Shown: positions 19,390-29,809, counted from the first letter of the stretch. The stretch: 64,000 bases of DNA from Bacteroides graminisolvens DSM 19988 = JCM 15093 (GCF_000428125.1 NZ_ATZI01000008.1:62001-126000), one strand, 5' to 3'. A program made the numbers and translations. The notes: a model not told the origin generated them from the letters alone.

Positions 19390-20892
19390 TTAACAAAGTG
19401 CTTTGTTTAACATATAATACACTTCATTCATTCTGAGTTCTTTCTTGAATTCACTGAGTGTAGTGGCATTATCGATTACTACCATTTCGATTCCCGCAAT
19501 TTCTGCATAATCTTCTAAGTATTCAACTGTTAAATCGTATGAGAAACTGGTGTGGTGAGTACCACCTGCTAAAATCCAAGCAGCAGCACCTACTTCTAAG
19601 TTAGGCTCCGGAATCCATAATGAAGAGGCTACCGGAAGTTTAGGCAATTCTTTGCTTTTGATGCAATTAACCTTATTTACAATAAGGCGAAAACGATTAC
19701 CCATATCAATAATTGTTACAGCAACGCCTGCTCCTTCTTTTGATGTAAATACTAAACGAGCCGGATCGTTTTTACCACCGATTCCAAGAGGGTGAACCTC
19801 GAGTTTGGGCTTATGTTCTGCGATAAGAGGACAAACCTCAAGCATGTGTGCTTGAAGAATAGTACTGTTTTCGCCATCGAAATTTAAAGTGTAATCTTCT
19901 AGGAAAGAACATCCTTTAGGCAATCCTTGTCCCATGAACCACATGGTGCGGTATAAAGCAGCTGTTTTCCAGTCTCCTTCTGCGCCAAAGCCATAACCTT
20001 CGGCCATCAGACGTTGACATGCCAATCCTGGAAGCTGGTCAATACCTGCTAAGTCGTCAAAGTTAGTAGTGAACGCTTTAGCACCCTTTGCTGCAAGAAA
20101 ACGACGAAGGGCTATTTCTGCTTTAGCTGCTTCCTTTACTTGGTGATTAAAGTGTTCATTTTTCTTTTGTTCGTCAGCTATCACGTATTCTTTTTCGTAA
20201 GTTGCAACGAGTTCCGCAACCTCTGCATCAGTTACTTCATTTAATAGAGCAACCAAATTGGCAATAGGATAGTAGTCAACGTGGTAGCCTAAACGCATTT
20301 CGGCTTCAACTTTGTCTCCATCAGTTACAGCTACATTATTCATTTGGTCTCCAAAGCGTATAATACGCATGTCTTGTGCATCAGCCCATCCGGCAGAAAC
20401 ACGCATCCATACTGCAATTTTTGCTTGTGCTTTTTCATCTTGCCAATGCCCAACAACTACTTTACGATTTTTACGCATACGAGTAACAATGTGCCCGAAC
20501 TCGCGGTCACCGTGTGCCGACTGGTTTAAGTTCATAAAGTCCATATCCATTGTTTCCCATGGAATTTCCTTGTTGAATTGAGTGTGGAAGTGTAGCAAAG
20601 GTTTTTTGAGCTCTTGTAAGCCGTGTATCCACATCTTTGCAGGTGAGAAAGTATGCATCCAAGTCATTACACCGATACATTTTTCATCATTATTTGCAGC
20701 TTTGAATGCGGCAGTAACCTCTTTAGCTGAGTTTACAGTTCCTTTGTATACGATTTTAACAGGAAGATTGCCCGATTCATTGAGCCCTTTTACTATTTCA
20801 TTTGAATGTGCATCAACTGCGATAACTGCGTCACCTCCGTACAAAAGCTGTGCTCCTGTTACGAACCATACTTCATAATTTTCGAATGCCAT
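19390..20892 (-). CDS. araA: L-arabinose isomerase
   Basis: 500-aa cytosolic isomerase converting L-arabinose to L-ribulose. Family features include EVWFVTGAQLLYGGD at the N-terminus, GVMTWMHTFSPAKMWI, LHFHTQFNKEIPW, the GFGAEGDWKTAAL metal-binding region and GGTHHTSFSYDLT near the C-terminus. Length equals the usual ~500 aa. It sits between araD (33 bp upstream) and araB (1 bp downstream). Confidence 0.97.
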   Translation of the reverse strand: MAFENYEVWFVTGAQLLYGGDAVIAVDAHSNEIVKGLNESGNLPVKIVYKGTVNSAKEVTAAFKAANNDEKCIGVMTWMHTFSPAKMWIHGLQELKKPLLHFHTQFNKEIPWETMDMDFMNLNQSAHGDREFGHIVTRMRKNRKVVVGHWQDEKAQAKIAVWMRVSAGWADAQDMRIIRFGDQMNNVAVTDGDKVEAEMRLGYHVDYYPIANLVALLNEVTDAEVAELVATYEKEYVIADEQKKNEHFNHQVKEAAKAEIALRRFLAAKGAKAFTTNFDDLAGIDQLPGLACQRLMAEGYGFGAEGDWKTAALYRTMWFMGQGLPKGCSFLEDYTLNFDGENSTILQAHMLEVCPLIAEHKPKLEVHPLGIGGKNDPARLVFTSKEGAGVAVTIIDMGNRFRLIVNKVNCIKSKELPKLPVASSLWIPEPNLEVGAAAWILAGGTHHTSFSYDLTVEYLEDYAEIAGIEMVVIDNATTLSEFKKELRMNEVYYMLNKALC

Positions 20893-20925
20893 AATTGTAT
20901 TGTTATTAAGTGATTATTTATTTAA

Positions 20926-21612
20926 TTATTTCTGTCCATAATAAGCATTAGGACCATGTTTCCTATTGAAATGTTTCTCAATAAGTAATGGATTCATAGT
21001 CAACTGAGGATTAACTGCAAATGATATACTTGCCATTTTGGCTACCTGTTCCATTACTACTGCATTGTGAACAGCGTCATCTGCATTCTTTCCCCAAGAG
21101 AAAGGGCCATGATTTTTGACTAATACTCCCGGAGTATGTACCGGATTCATACCTTCGAATCGTTTGACGATTACATTACCTGTTTCCAATTCATAGGCAC
21201 CTTCAACTTCTGCTTCAGTCATATCAGCCGTACATGGTATTGCGTCATGAAAATAATCTGCATGAGTAGTACCTATATTAGGTAAGTCAATTCCTGCCTG
21301 CGCCCATGCTGTTGCGTATGTTGAGTGAGTGTGAACCACACCTCCTATTTCAGGAAAAGCTTTGTATAATACTAAGTGTGTAGCAGTATCTGAAGAAGGT
21401 TTCAATTTACCTTCAACAATATTTCCTTCCAAATCTACAACGACCATATCTTCTGCCTTCATCTCTTCATAAGAAACGCCACTTGGTTTAATAACCACCA
21501 GATTGGTTTCTCGGTCTATAGCTGACACATTTCCCCACGTGAATATAACCAAACCGTGCTTAACTAAATCGAGATTGGCACGGAACACTTTTTCTTTCAG
21601 AGTTTCTAACAT
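20926..21612 (-). CDS. araD: L-ribulose-5-phosphate 4-epimerase
   Basis: 228-aa class II aldolase/epimerase making D-xylulose 5-phosphate. Visible: [14 protein letters not shown] and [13 protein letters not shown] (phosphate binding), the zinc-binding [16 protein letters not shown] (two His of the metal site), and the [19 protein letters not shown] segment. Length is standard. It begins 7 bp downstream of araR and precedes araA, as expected for one operon. Confidence 0.96.
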   Translation of the reverse strand: MLETLKEKVFRANLDLVKHGLVIFTWGNVSAIDRETNLVVIKPSGVSYEEMKAEDMVVVDLEGNIVEGKLKPSSDTATHLVLYKAFPEIGGVVHTHSTYATAWAQAGIDLPNIGTTHADYFHDAIPCTADMTEAEVEGAYELETGNVIVKRFEGMNPVHTPGVLVKNHGPFSWGKNADDAVHNAVVMEQVAKMASISFAVNPQLTMNPLLIEKHFNRKHGPNAYYGQK

Positions 21613-21619
21613 AACCTTT

Positions 21620-22297
21620 TTATATTTTAAATTTAGGATCTTTTCGATAAGCTTTGCTATTAAATTTATATAGGTACGCTCCCCGTCTGGATCCTGATTT
21701 ATCTATTTCGTCTGTTTTCTCTATAAAGTCCATTTCAGCAATACGTTTTCTGAAATTTCGTTTATCAAGTGATTCTCCATATATTGCTTCGTAAAGAGAC
21801 TGTAGTTGACTTAAAGTGAATAGTTTGGATAATAAATTAAATCCAATTGGTTCAGTTGAAGCTTTACGTTGCAAAATATCCAAAGCAATTTCTACCATCT
21901 TAGTGTGATCGAAAATTAATGGTGGCAGATCTTTAAATTTTATCCAATGCGCATTGTGCTTTTTGGCTAGCTCCGGATCGTAATGATCAATGTTCATTAG
22001 TGCATAATAAGCAGCTGATAGAACCCGTTCACCAGGATCGCGCTCAATTTCACCGAAGAAACCGACTTGATCCATATATACTTTTTCGAGGCCGGTTAAC
22101 TCATAAAGAACACGTTTAGCCGCTTGGTCCAAACTTTCATCTTTTTGTAAAAAGCCCCCCATTAGTGACCATTCTCCTTTTGCCGGCTCGAAATTTCTTT
22201 TTAGCAGCAGCAGATGCAGTTCACTTTGGTAGAAACCGAAAATGATGCAGTCTACTGCTACGTAAAACTTATCTTTACTAGAATAAAATGAACTCAT
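21620..22297 (-). CDS. araR: Nudix-family arabinose regulator AraR (Nudix domain plus winged helix)
   Basis: 225-aa protein from [10 protein letters not shown]; the frame continues 45 bp upstream, but that would overlap the transporter stop, and 22297 gives a 5-bp gap. Residues about 10-140 form a Nudix fold ([23 protein letters not shown]). The Nudix box is degenerate: the REUxEE core reads RVLYEL, lacking two of the metal-binding glutamates, so hydrolysis is unlikely. Residues about 150-225 form a winged helix-turn-helix ([25 protein letters not shown]). This architecture matches the L-arabinose-responsive Nudix regulators (AraR) described in Bacteroides, repressors released by L-arabinose. 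It lies inside the operon it would control. Confidence 0.9.
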   Translation of the reverse strand: MSSFYSSKDKFYVAVDCIIFGFYQSELHLLLLKRNFEPAKGEWSLMGGFLQKDESLDQAAKRVLYELTGLEKVYMDQVGFFGEIERDPGERVLSAAYYALMNIDHYDPELAKKHNAHWIKFKDLPPLIFDHTKMVEIALDILQRKASTEPIGFNLLSKLFTLSQLQSLYEAIYGESLDKRNFRKRIAEMDFIEKTDEIDKSGSRRGAYLYKFNSKAYRKDPKFKI

Positions 22298-22302
22298 CTT
22301 AA

Positions 22303-24207
22303 TTACCAGAACATCACATACAAGATTGTGTAAATTGCACAAATTCCGATTGCGCCAATTGCAAACCCTTTGTTGGTTTTGAATAATTCTAAGTTTATAA
22401 CTAATGATTTCGGATCCTTAACTACGTCTTTAGAATTCGAGTATAAGAACAATGAGATAGATGATATTAATGCTCCGAAGAAGAATAATGCTTCAAAACC
22501 AATATTCTCCAGATAGAGAACCGTTGCATTGCTACTTCCGCTTACATACATGATTTTTTGTATCGCTGCTGAAACAAGGCAAGTCAATGCAATGACAAAC
22601 GTAAATCTAGCCCATTTCAACATTTTCTTTCTGTCTTCTTCAACGGGTAATTCTACATTCACCTTTTTGTTGTCCATGTACGTCAAAGCAACGAAAATCA
22701 AGAATAGTACGATAAATATGTATCCCATACGGAATTGAAATGGCATATCTGGAAATGCTACCTTGAAGAGAATCCCCATTGGGATGGTAAGGATAGAAGT
22801 CCAAACCGCAGCATTTGAGGAAGCTCTTTTCCAAAGTAATCCAAGACCGAATACTACAATTATACCCGGATAGATAAATCCTGAATACTCCTGTATATAC
22901 TGAAATGCCTGATCCAAACCACCTAATAATGGTTGTACGGCTATTGCAGCAATTACTAAAGAAGCTAAAGCTGTTATACGTCCGATTTTCACTAATTGGT
23001 GTTCAGAAGCTTTTTTATTGATGTGTTGCTTGTAGATGTCCATTGTAAAAATTGTAGAGGTTGAGTTGAACATGGAAGCAAGCGATGAAATAATTGCGGC
23101 TGCCAATGCTGCAAATGATAACCCTTTAATTCCAACAGGAGCAAAGTTTCTAATTAACCAAGGATATGCATCATCTGATACATTGATGTTACCGTGAACA
23201 TTGAAATAACCTTCCTGAATACCTGGGATGTCCTGAGGATAGGTATACATCACGTATGCTGTGATACCTGGAATTACAACGATAAAAGGAATAAGTATTT
23301 TCAGGAAACCTGCAAAAATAAGTCCTTTTTTTGCCTCATCAAGACTCTTTGCTGCTAAACCTTTTTGAATGATATATTGGTTGAAGCCCCAATAACCTAA
23401 GTTAGTTAACCAGACACCACCTACTACTGCTGCTATTCCTGGTAGATCTTTAAAGGCATCGGGAGAAAGTGCTCTGTCTACTACCAAATTAAAGTGAGTA
23501 TCTTCCGGAAGCGATTTCAATTTATCGAAGATAATCACAAATCCATCCCATGCACCACCGTTAGCTCCAGATACAGCTTCAAGTGCAAAGTATGCTGTAA
23601 TTAATCCACCACCAACAAGGAAAACTACCTGAAGCACATCGGTCCAAGCTACTGCGGCCAAACCACCATAAATTGAATATACACCGGCTATTACAAAAAG
23701 GAATATGATGATGTACATACGGTACATTGGGTCAATACCCAATATCTGTTCAATGGCAATTGTTCCTAACCAAGCTACTGAAGTGAGGTTCACAAAAACA
23801 TAAAGTAGTAACCAAAAAATAGAGAATGCCAATCCTACACCACCGTTATATCGTTCTCTGAGGAACTGGGGAATAGTGTATATTTTCTGGGTAATCATAA
23901 TGGGTAATAAGAATTTGCCCACCACGATTAACGCAAGCGCTGCCATAAGTTCGTATGCTGCGACGCACAATCCGATTTTATAACCGGAACCTGACATGCC
24001 GATAAATTGTTCGGCAGAGATATTGGCTGCAATAAGCGAAGCTCCTACAGCCCACCAAGTAAGCGTATTACCTGCCAAGAAGTAATCATTTGCATTTTTT
24101 TCCTGACCTTTTTTGTTGCGGGAAAGGAAAAGCCCTAAACAAACGAGGAGTATTATATACGCCCCGAATATAACAAAGTCAATTGTTTGAAAACCTGAAC
24201 TATTCAT
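22303..24207 (-). CDS. Sodium/solute symporter (SSS family), probable L-arabinose uptake
   Basis: 634-aa inner-membrane symporter of the SSS family with about 14 hydrophobic segments. It starts FQTIDFVIFGAYIILLVCLG. The SSS signature regions GSGYKIGLC and ANISAEQFIGMSG (sodium site) and FNQYIIQKGLA are visible, and it resembles SGLT/VSP-type Na+/sugar transporters. Being placed between the mutarotase and araR makes L-arabinose (or a free pentose) the likely substrate. It starts 33 bp after the mutarotase stop. Substrate is inference from context. Confidence 0.92.
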   Translation of the reverse strand: MNSSGFQTIDFVIFGAYIILLVCLGLFLSRNKKGQEKNANDYFLAGNTLTWWAVGASLIAANISAEQFIGMSGSGYKIGLCVAAYELMAALALIVVGKFLLPIMITQKIYTIPQFLRERYNGGVGLAFSIFWLLLYVFVNLTSVAWLGTIAIEQILGIDPMYRMYIIIFLFVIAGVYSIYGGLAAVAWTDVLQVVFLVGGGLITAYFALEAVSGANGGAWDGFVIIFDKLKSLPEDTHFNLVVDRALSPDAFKDLPGIAAVVGGVWLTNLGYWGFNQYIIQKGLAAKSLDEAKKGLIFAGFLKILIPFIVVIPGITAYVMYTYPQDIPGIQEGYFNVHGNINVSDDAYPWLIRNFAPVGIKGLSFAALAAAIISSLASMFNSTSTIFTMDIYKQHINKKASEHQLVKIGRITALASLVIAAIAVQPLLGGLDQAFQYIQEYSGFIYPGIIVVFGLGLLWKRASSNAAVWTSILTIPMGILFKVAFPDMPFQFRMGYIFIVLFLIFVALTYMDNKKVNVELPVEEDRKKMLKWARFTFVIALTCLVSAAIQKIMYVSGSSNATVLYLENIGFEALFFFGALISSISLFLYSNSKDVVKDPKSLVINLELFKTNKGFAIGAIGICAIYTILYVMFW

Positions 24208-24240
24208 TAGCTAATGATGTGATTATGTTGGTATTAAAAA

Positions 24241-25380
24241 TTATTTGTTTACTGTAAATTTGAAAATACAGTGACTGCGATAAGTTTTGCCTGGCTCTAA
24301 AAGAACGGAGGGCCATTCTGGTTTATTGGGACTGTCGGGGTAGTGCTGAGTCTCCAAGCAGATAGCTGCTCGCTGATTGTATACAATACTTTTTTTGCCT
24401 TTCACTGTTCCATCTAAAAAGTTTCCTGAATAAACTTGAATTCCCGGTTCATCTGTATACACCTCAAGTGTTATTCCTGAAACAGGAGATGTTAATCGTG
24501 CTGCCACTTGTTTGATATCACCGTTTGTGTTTAACACCCAGTTATGATCATATCCATTTCCGTTTTTAAGCTGGTCGTACTCGTATTTGTCGATATCTTG
24601 TCCAACAGTTTTAGCTACAGTAAAATCCATTGGAGTTCCTTTTACATCCAGAATTTCACCTGTTGTCATGAATGTGCTGTCAACAGGAGTGAATTTGTCG
24701 GCGTTGACATACAATAAATGATCGGTAATTGGTTTCTGAGCATCGCCCGATAGGTTGAAATAAGAGTGGTTTGTCATGTTAATAACCGTTTTCTTATCGG
24801 TTGTAGCTTCGTAGCTGATATCTATAGAATTGTCATCTGTTAATGTATACGTAACTTTGGCAGTTACATTTCCGGGGAAATTTTCGTCGCCATCTGGTGA
24901 TTGGCGAACCAATTCTAATTTTGTGTCGTCAATCTGTTTAGCCTCGTATACTTGATATTGCCATCCTTTGGGACCACCGTGCAAACAATGTCCGAAGTTG
25001 TTTTGAGGCAATTGAATGGTATCTCCGTCAATAACAATTTTACCATCTTTTATGCGATTTGCATATCGACCGATGGACGCACCAAAATCACTGGGTATAT
25101 TTACGTAATCGGCAATGCTGTCAAATCCGAGTACTACATCCTTCATATTACCATTTTTATCAGGTACCATAACAGATACGATACGTCCGCCGAAGTTAGT
25201 GATGCAAACTTCCATGCCGTTTTTATTCTTTAGCGTGTAAAGGTTAACGGAATGATCATTCACTTTTGTTTCAAAAGCTTTGGGGTCAAGTCCTGAAAGA
25301 GTCGTTTCACTCTTCGGCTGATTACTGCAAGATGAAATCATCAATGCGGCAATTCCCATTAAAATTAAATTCTTTTTCAT
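24241..25380 (-). CDS. galM: Aldose 1-epimerase (mutarotase), predicted lipoprotein
   Basis: 379-aa GalM-family mutarotase with a lipoprotein-type signal (lipobox ISSC, Cys about 18), so probably periplasmic and membrane-anchored. Visible: YANRIKDGKI, NFGHCLHGGPKGW with the catalytic-type His, MTNHSYFNLSG with the second His, and the C-terminal CLETQHYPDSPN. It interconverts sugar anomers before uptake. As first gene of the arabinose operon it probably acts on L-arabinose released by periplasmic GH51. A second, cytosolic-looking paralogue lies at 39514-40611. Confidence 0.94.
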   Translation of the reverse strand: MKKNLILMGIAALMISSCSNQPKSETTLSGLDPKAFETKVNDHSVNLYTLKNKNGMEVCITNFGGRIVSVMVPDKNGNMKDVVLGFDSIADYVNIPSDFGASIGRYANRIKDGKIVIDGDTIQLPQNNFGHCLHGGPKGWQYQVYEAKQIDDTKLELVRQSPDGDENFPGNVTAKVTYTLTDDNSIDISYEATTDKKTVINMTNHSYFNLSGDAQKPITDHLLYVNADKFTPVDSTFMTTGEILDVKGTPMDFTVAKTVGQDIDKYEYDQLKNGNGYDHNWVLNTNGDIKQVAARLTSPVSGITLEVYTDEPGIQVYSGNFLDGTVKGKKSIVYNQRAAICLETQHYPDSPNKPEWPSVLLEPGKTYRSHCIFKFTVNK

Positions 25381-25474
25381 GTTTTTCGTATTGGTACTTA
25401 GTTCGTAAATAAGTTAATGATTTTATTTGGGTGTAAAAGTAACACTTATAATTAAGATGAAACGTTCTATTTAT

Positions 25475-25488
25475 ATGTTATGCAACAT
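25475..25488. promoter_or_regulatory. Palindromic candidate operator upstream of the arabinose operon
   Basis: ATGTTATGCAACAT is an inverted repeat of 5-bp arms around ATGC, centred about 100 bp before the first gene of the arabinose operon. Its position suits a binding site for AraR. The assignment is inference; the site sequence of AraR is not known to me. Confidence 0.35.
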
Positions 25489-25508
25489 GAAAGTCTCAAA
25501 AGTTATTA

Positions 25509-28500
25509 TTATTCATCCATTAAACTACTTGGCAGGACGTTGAAATGCTTAGTAAAGCAACGGGTAAAATATTTAGGGTCATTGAATCCTACTTCATAGG
25601 CTATTTCGGAGATATTCATATTTTTGGTTTTCTTGTTTTTAAGAATAAGTTCATAAGCAATATTTAATCGATAATTCCTGAGAAATTGTCCCGCTGGTTG
25701 TCCAACTAGACTTTGCATTTTTTTGTTGAAAAGACTTTTACTTATTCCCATAGCTTCAACTAAGTCGCTTATTTCATAATACGAATTCTTGTAATTGGCT
25801 TTGACAATCTCCATCACTTTGTCGATAAACTTCTTATCGCTTGATTCTTCTTCAATCTGAAGTTCTTCTATCTCCATTTTTGCAGAGAACTGTTGCTGGT
25901 ATCTTTTCCTGTTTTCCAATATATTCTGAATACGGGTCAAAAGCATTTCTTCGTCAAACGGCTTAAGTAAATATTCGTCGACTCCAATTTTGTAACTTTG
26001 AAGTTTAGCTTCACTAGATGTTTTTGCAGTCAGCATTAAGAATGGTATATGCGAAATATTGAAGTTTTCTTTTACCTTTTTTGAGAACTCAAGGCCGTCC
26101 ATGACCGGCATCATTAAATCACTGATAATAAAATCAACGTTATATTCGCTTAATTTAGTTAATGCATCCGCTCCATTTTCAGCTTCTATAACATGATAGG
26201 TTTCTTCAAGGATAGAACGTATATATGCCCTCATATCATTGTTATCTTCAACAACTAAAATGGTCGTTTTAAGCGTTTTACGTTTATCCCTTAAACTTTC
26301 GGAACTTTCAGTGACAAGCTGTAGTTGGTTATTGAGAGTTGATACGGCGTTTTCCTGTTGGTTTTCTCTAATTAATGGAATGGTCATTCTGAAAGTACTT
26401 CCACCTGCGCGGTTGTTTTTCGCAGATATAGAACCATTGTTGAGTTGAATAATGCGTTTACATAGATACAAGCCAATGCCAGTTCCACTTTGTCCATATA
26501 CAGGGTATTTAACGTGCGACCTTGACTGATAGAACCGGTTGAATATCTTATCAACGTCTTCATTAGCAATTCCTGTTCCGTTATCTTTTATGGCAATATA
26601 TAAAACTTCCTCTCCGCTCTTTTGTATAGAAGCTACATATATTATGATGTTTCCGTTATTAGGAGTAAATTTAATAGCATTGGATAATAAATTGGCAATT
26701 ACTTTATGCATAGCGTCCTCATCAAAAAGAAAAAGAGGATTATTTAAGTGATACAGCCGGCTGATTGTGATGTTTCTTTCTTTTGCAAAAATTTCAAAAG
26801 GAGCAATGATTGAATGAATAAACTCAAGAAAATTACCTTTGCTTCGAACGATTTCCAATTTACCTGATTCTACTTTTCGGAAATCCATTAACTGATTAAC
26901 AAGCGAAAGCAGGTATTTTGAATTGCGTTCTACAAAATTAAGCTGCTCAATCACTTGAGGATTGGAACTTAATTTTAATGCGCGTTCAATAGGCCCAATA
27001 ATCAATGTGATGGGAGTTCGGAATTCATGAGTGATGTTGGTGAAAAACGATAATTTGTCGAGTGTAAGCTCCTGAACCTTCTTAGACATCCGGAGTAATT
27101 GTGTTTTTTGCTTGGTGATTTTTTCATTTTGCTGTATCAGCAAATTGTTTTGTCGGGATAACTCGGCCGTCTGTATTTCCAGAACTTCTTTTTGACTCTC
27201 AAGTTCCCGGGTGCGTTGTTCTACTTTTCTATGCAGAATCTCTTTTTGACGTTTCAATGTTCTGATTCTCCACAAATAAAATTGATAGACAGCTGTACCA
27301 ATGAAGAGTACGACCAAAAATATAAACCAAGTTGTTTTGTAGAAATAAGGCTTAATAATTATTGTGAGTTCGCTTACGGGAGCGTTCGTCATGTTTTTGT
27401 CAGACGAATACATGACCTGTAACGTATAGGTTCCCGGTTGCAGGTTTGTATAACTGGCAAATCGTCTGTCGGCCGATACTTCCACCCAGTCTTCATCAAA
27501 ACCCAGCAAACGATAACTGTATACGGCCGTAGCTTGCTGGTCAAAGTTAAGCGAGGAAAATTCGATGGAAAACGATTTTTCTTTTTCATGAATGCGTATT
27601 TCTTTGCAGAGTGAGATGTCCTGATCGAGATAATCACTGCCGGGTATAACCTCTTCGTTTCCTACTTTCAGCTTGGTAAAAATAACATTTGCAAGTGATG
27701 ATTTACTTTCGGAATGATTCGGACTGATTACGCTTAGTCCGTTGAGACTACCAAAGTACAGATCTCCTGTTTTTGATTTACAGTATGCATTCCAATAAAA
27801 CTGATCACATATCAGTCCATCTTGCGAATTGTAGTTTATGAAATGTTCGTTAGCCGGATTGAAACAAGATAAACCGTTGTTACTGCTTATCCAGAGCCAT
27901 CCGTAATTATCTTCCAGAATCCCTCTGATGCTGTTGTTGACCAATCCCTCAGAAGTGGTGAATGCTTTAAACTTATACTGCCCTCTGATACTTGTTTTTT
28001 GTGCTTTATAAAAGCCATATCCATTGCTTCCTATCCACATTGTGCCATCTTTGGCCAGATAGAAACAGGTAATTTTTTCGTTTAGACCTGATACCGGATC
28101 GTCTAACTTATAAGTGATATGTTTGTACTTAAAGAAACCATTTTCGCGTTTGTTGAGGTCAACAATATACAGCCCTTCCAAACAACCAATCCATAATTGA
28201 TTTTCTTTATCGATAATAGCCCCGATGCATCCGTGAATTTTTTCTCCGGCCTGGTCTTTGAAAGGGGATTTGAAGGTTTCTGAATTTAAATCATAGTAAT
28301 ACAGTCCGTGATTGGAACCTATCCACATTAAGTTATTACGAGTATCATAACAAAGCGAGCCTATAAAATTGATAGGGAAATTAGGATGTGTATCACTGTT
28401 TAGGTATTGAATAACGGGTCTGTTGGTATTGTTGATATCCAATAAATTGATGCCAAATCCCCAGGTACCTACCCACAGTCTATTTTGATTATCAGCAGCA

Positions 28501-29756
28501 ATAGCACTTACAGAGTTGTGACTTAACCGGTTGGAAGACTCGGCTGTATAATGATGAAAACGATTCTCCCCTTTACTTTTTCTATTGAGTCCTCCTTCAA
28601 CTGTTCCAACCCAAAGAGTACCCTTCTTGTCCTCGTAAATGGCATTGACCGGGTTTCTTGATATACTGTTCAGGTCATCTTTATCGTACACATAATTGCG
28701 AAGACTAAGTCTTCTGGGTGTTAACTTATTCAATCCACCTGTTTCCGTGCCAAACCATACAATGTTTTTGTCAACAAACACACAGTTTACAAAATTACTG
28801 TTCATCCGAGTTGTGTTATCATTGTTCTCCTGATTGAGATGTTCGAACGTATCAGTGATCGGATTGTATATATTGGCCCCTCTTAGAGTGGTAACAATGA
28901 GTTGTTTGTCGGTTGTTACAGCCATGTCCGAAATATAATTCTGAGAAATAGAGTAGGTGTTTGTGCTACTATAAGTATAATGCTTCACCATGTTGCCCGT
29001 TTTGTTATATCTGTAGAGCCCCTTATCACTTCCTATCCACACCTCATTTTCCTTTAACTTGAAGACAGATATAAATGTACCTTTGTCGAAGATCAGTTTA
29101 GGCGAAACCAGTTGCGGAACAATTACGCTGTTATGTGCAGTGAGTTTACAAACTTTATTCTCTAGTCCTACCCAGATACTGCCGTCTTCGTCAACGTCAC
29201 AAAGAGCTATTGAAGGAATGGGTAAAATATTTAGTTTGAGCTTTGCAATCTCTTTTACAGAGCTGTCTGTCTGGAAAGATATTTTATAAATATAATCGGA
29301 GCAACACAGCCAAATAGCGTTTTGACTGTCTTTATAAACCTTTATGCTGGGCTTTTTAAGTATCTCGTTTATCAACCCTTTTTCATCAGCAGGAATAATC
29401 AGGTTGCGTGAAGCCAAATCAAGAACACTTGTTCCCCCTTCAGATACAATCCACAAACGTTTGTGAGCATCTTCACATACATTTTGAATGAAGTTACTCC
29501 TTAATTTTCCCTTGGTGTTTGATGTGTTGAAATTGACAAACTCGTATCCATCGTACCGGGCCAGTCCGCCTCCTGCAGTAGATATCCATAGGAATCCCTG
29601 ACTATCCTTATATATATCGTCTACAAAGTTGTGCGGTAATCCGTTTTGCATGGTGAGGTAGCTGATGTTATATCGCAACAAAGAGTTGCTCTGCGCCGTT
29701 ACATGGCAGACGCAAGCAAACAAAAACATACCCCAAAGAATGTAGTGCTTCTTCAT
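25509..29756 (-). CDS. Hybrid two-component system sensor/regulator (HTCS), arabinan-responsive type
   Basis: 1415-aa single-chain signalling protein. Order: signal peptide (to about 21); two beta-propeller blocks made of Reg_prop repeats such as DSQGFLWISTAGGG and DKKGTLWVGTVEGG (about 25-690); a Y_Y_Y domain (about 700-790); one membrane helix near 812 (TTWFIFLVVLFIGTAV); coiled coil; histidine kinase with ITHEFRTP (His about 907), NLLSNAIKFTP and GQSGTGIGLYL; a receiver with DLMMPVMDG (Asp about 1212); and a C-terminal AraC-type HTH (ISEIAYEVGFNDPKYFTRCF). HTCS proteins sense oligosaccharide in the periplasm and activate their own locus. Position between the arabinose operon and the GH43/GH51 cluster suits sensing of arabino-oligosaccharides. 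Confidence 0.97.
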   Translation of the reverse strand: MKKHYILWGMFLFACVCHVTAQSNSLLRYNISYLTMQNGLPHNFVDDIYKDSQGFLWISTAGGGLARYDGYEFVNFNTSNTKGKLRSNFIQNVCEDAHKRLWIVSEGGTSVLDLASRNLIIPADEKGLINEILKKPSIKVYKDSQNAIWLCCSDYIYKISFQTDSSVKEIAKLKLNILPIPSIALCDVDEDGSIWVGLENKVCKLTAHNSVIVPQLVSPKLIFDKGTFISVFKLKENEVWIGSDKGLYRYNKTGNMVKHYTYSSTNTYSISQNYISDMAVTTDKQLIVTTLRGANIYNPITDTFEHLNQENNDNTTRMNSNFVNCVFVDKNIVWFGTETGGLNKLTPRRLSLRNYVYDKDDLNSISRNPVNAIYEDKKGTLWVGTVEGGLNRKSKGENRFHHYTAESSNRLSHNSVSAIAADNQNRLWVGTWGFGINLLDINNTNRPVIQYLNSDTHPNFPINFIGSLCYDTRNNLMWIGSNHGLYYYDLNSETFKSPFKDQAGEKIHGCIGAIIDKENQLWIGCLEGLYIVDLNKRENGFFKYKHITYKLDDPVSGLNEKITCFYLAKDGTMWIGSNGYGFYKAQKTSIRGQYKFKAFTTSEGLVNNSIRGILEDNYGWLWISSNNGLSCFNPANEHFINYNSQDGLICDQFYWNAYCKSKTGDLYFGSLNGLSVISPNHSESKSSLANVIFTKLKVGNEEVIPGSDYLDQDISLCKEIRIHEKEKSFSIEFSSLNFDQQATAVYSYRLLGFDEDWVEVSADRRFASYTNLQPGTYTLQVMYSSDKNMTNAPVSELTIIIKPYFYKTTWFIFLVVLFIGTAVYQFYLWRIRTLKRQKEILHRKVEQRTRELESQKEVLEIQTAELSRQNNLLIQQNEKITKQKTQLLRMSKKVQELTLDKLSFFTNITHEFRTPITLIIGPIERALKLSSNPQVIEQLNFVERNSKYLLSLVNQLMDFRKVESGKLEIVRSKGNFLEFIHSIIAPFEIFAKERNITISRLYHLNNPLFLFDEDAMHKVIANLLSNAIKFTPNNGNIIIYVASIQKSGEEVLYIAIKDNGTGIANEDVDKIFNRFYQSRSHVKYPVYGQSGTGIGLYLCKRIIQLNNGSISAKNNRAGGSTFRMTIPLIRENQQENAVSTLNNQLQLVTESSESLRDKRKTLKTTILVVEDNNDMRAYIRSILEETYHVIEAENGADALTKLSEYNVDFIISDLMMPVMDGLEFSKKVKENFNISHIPFLMLTAKTSSEAKLQSYKIGVDEYLLKPFDEEMLLTRIQNILENRKRYQQQFSAKMEIEELQIEEESSDKKFIDKVMEIVKANYKNSYYEISDLVEAMGISKSLFNKKMQSLVGQPAGQFLRNYRLNIAYELILKNKKTKNMNISEIAYEVGFNDPKYFTRCFTKHFNVLPSSLMDE

Positions 29757-29778
29757 AGTTTCCTTATATATTACAGAG

Positions 29779-29809
29779 CAAAGTTATTAGAAACTCTTTC
29801 ATTATCAAA
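29779..29809 (-). promoter_or_regulatory. Promoter of the HTCS gene
   Basis: On the minus strand TTTG (29806-29809), a 19-bp spacer and TAACTTTG (29779-29786) match the Bacteroides -33/-7 consensus in sequence and spacing. The start codon is about 22 bp further on. Confidence 0.75.

Noticed and set aside
18885..19436. 183-codon plus-strand frame
   Set aside because: Antisense to araB and araA; composition fits a shadow frame.
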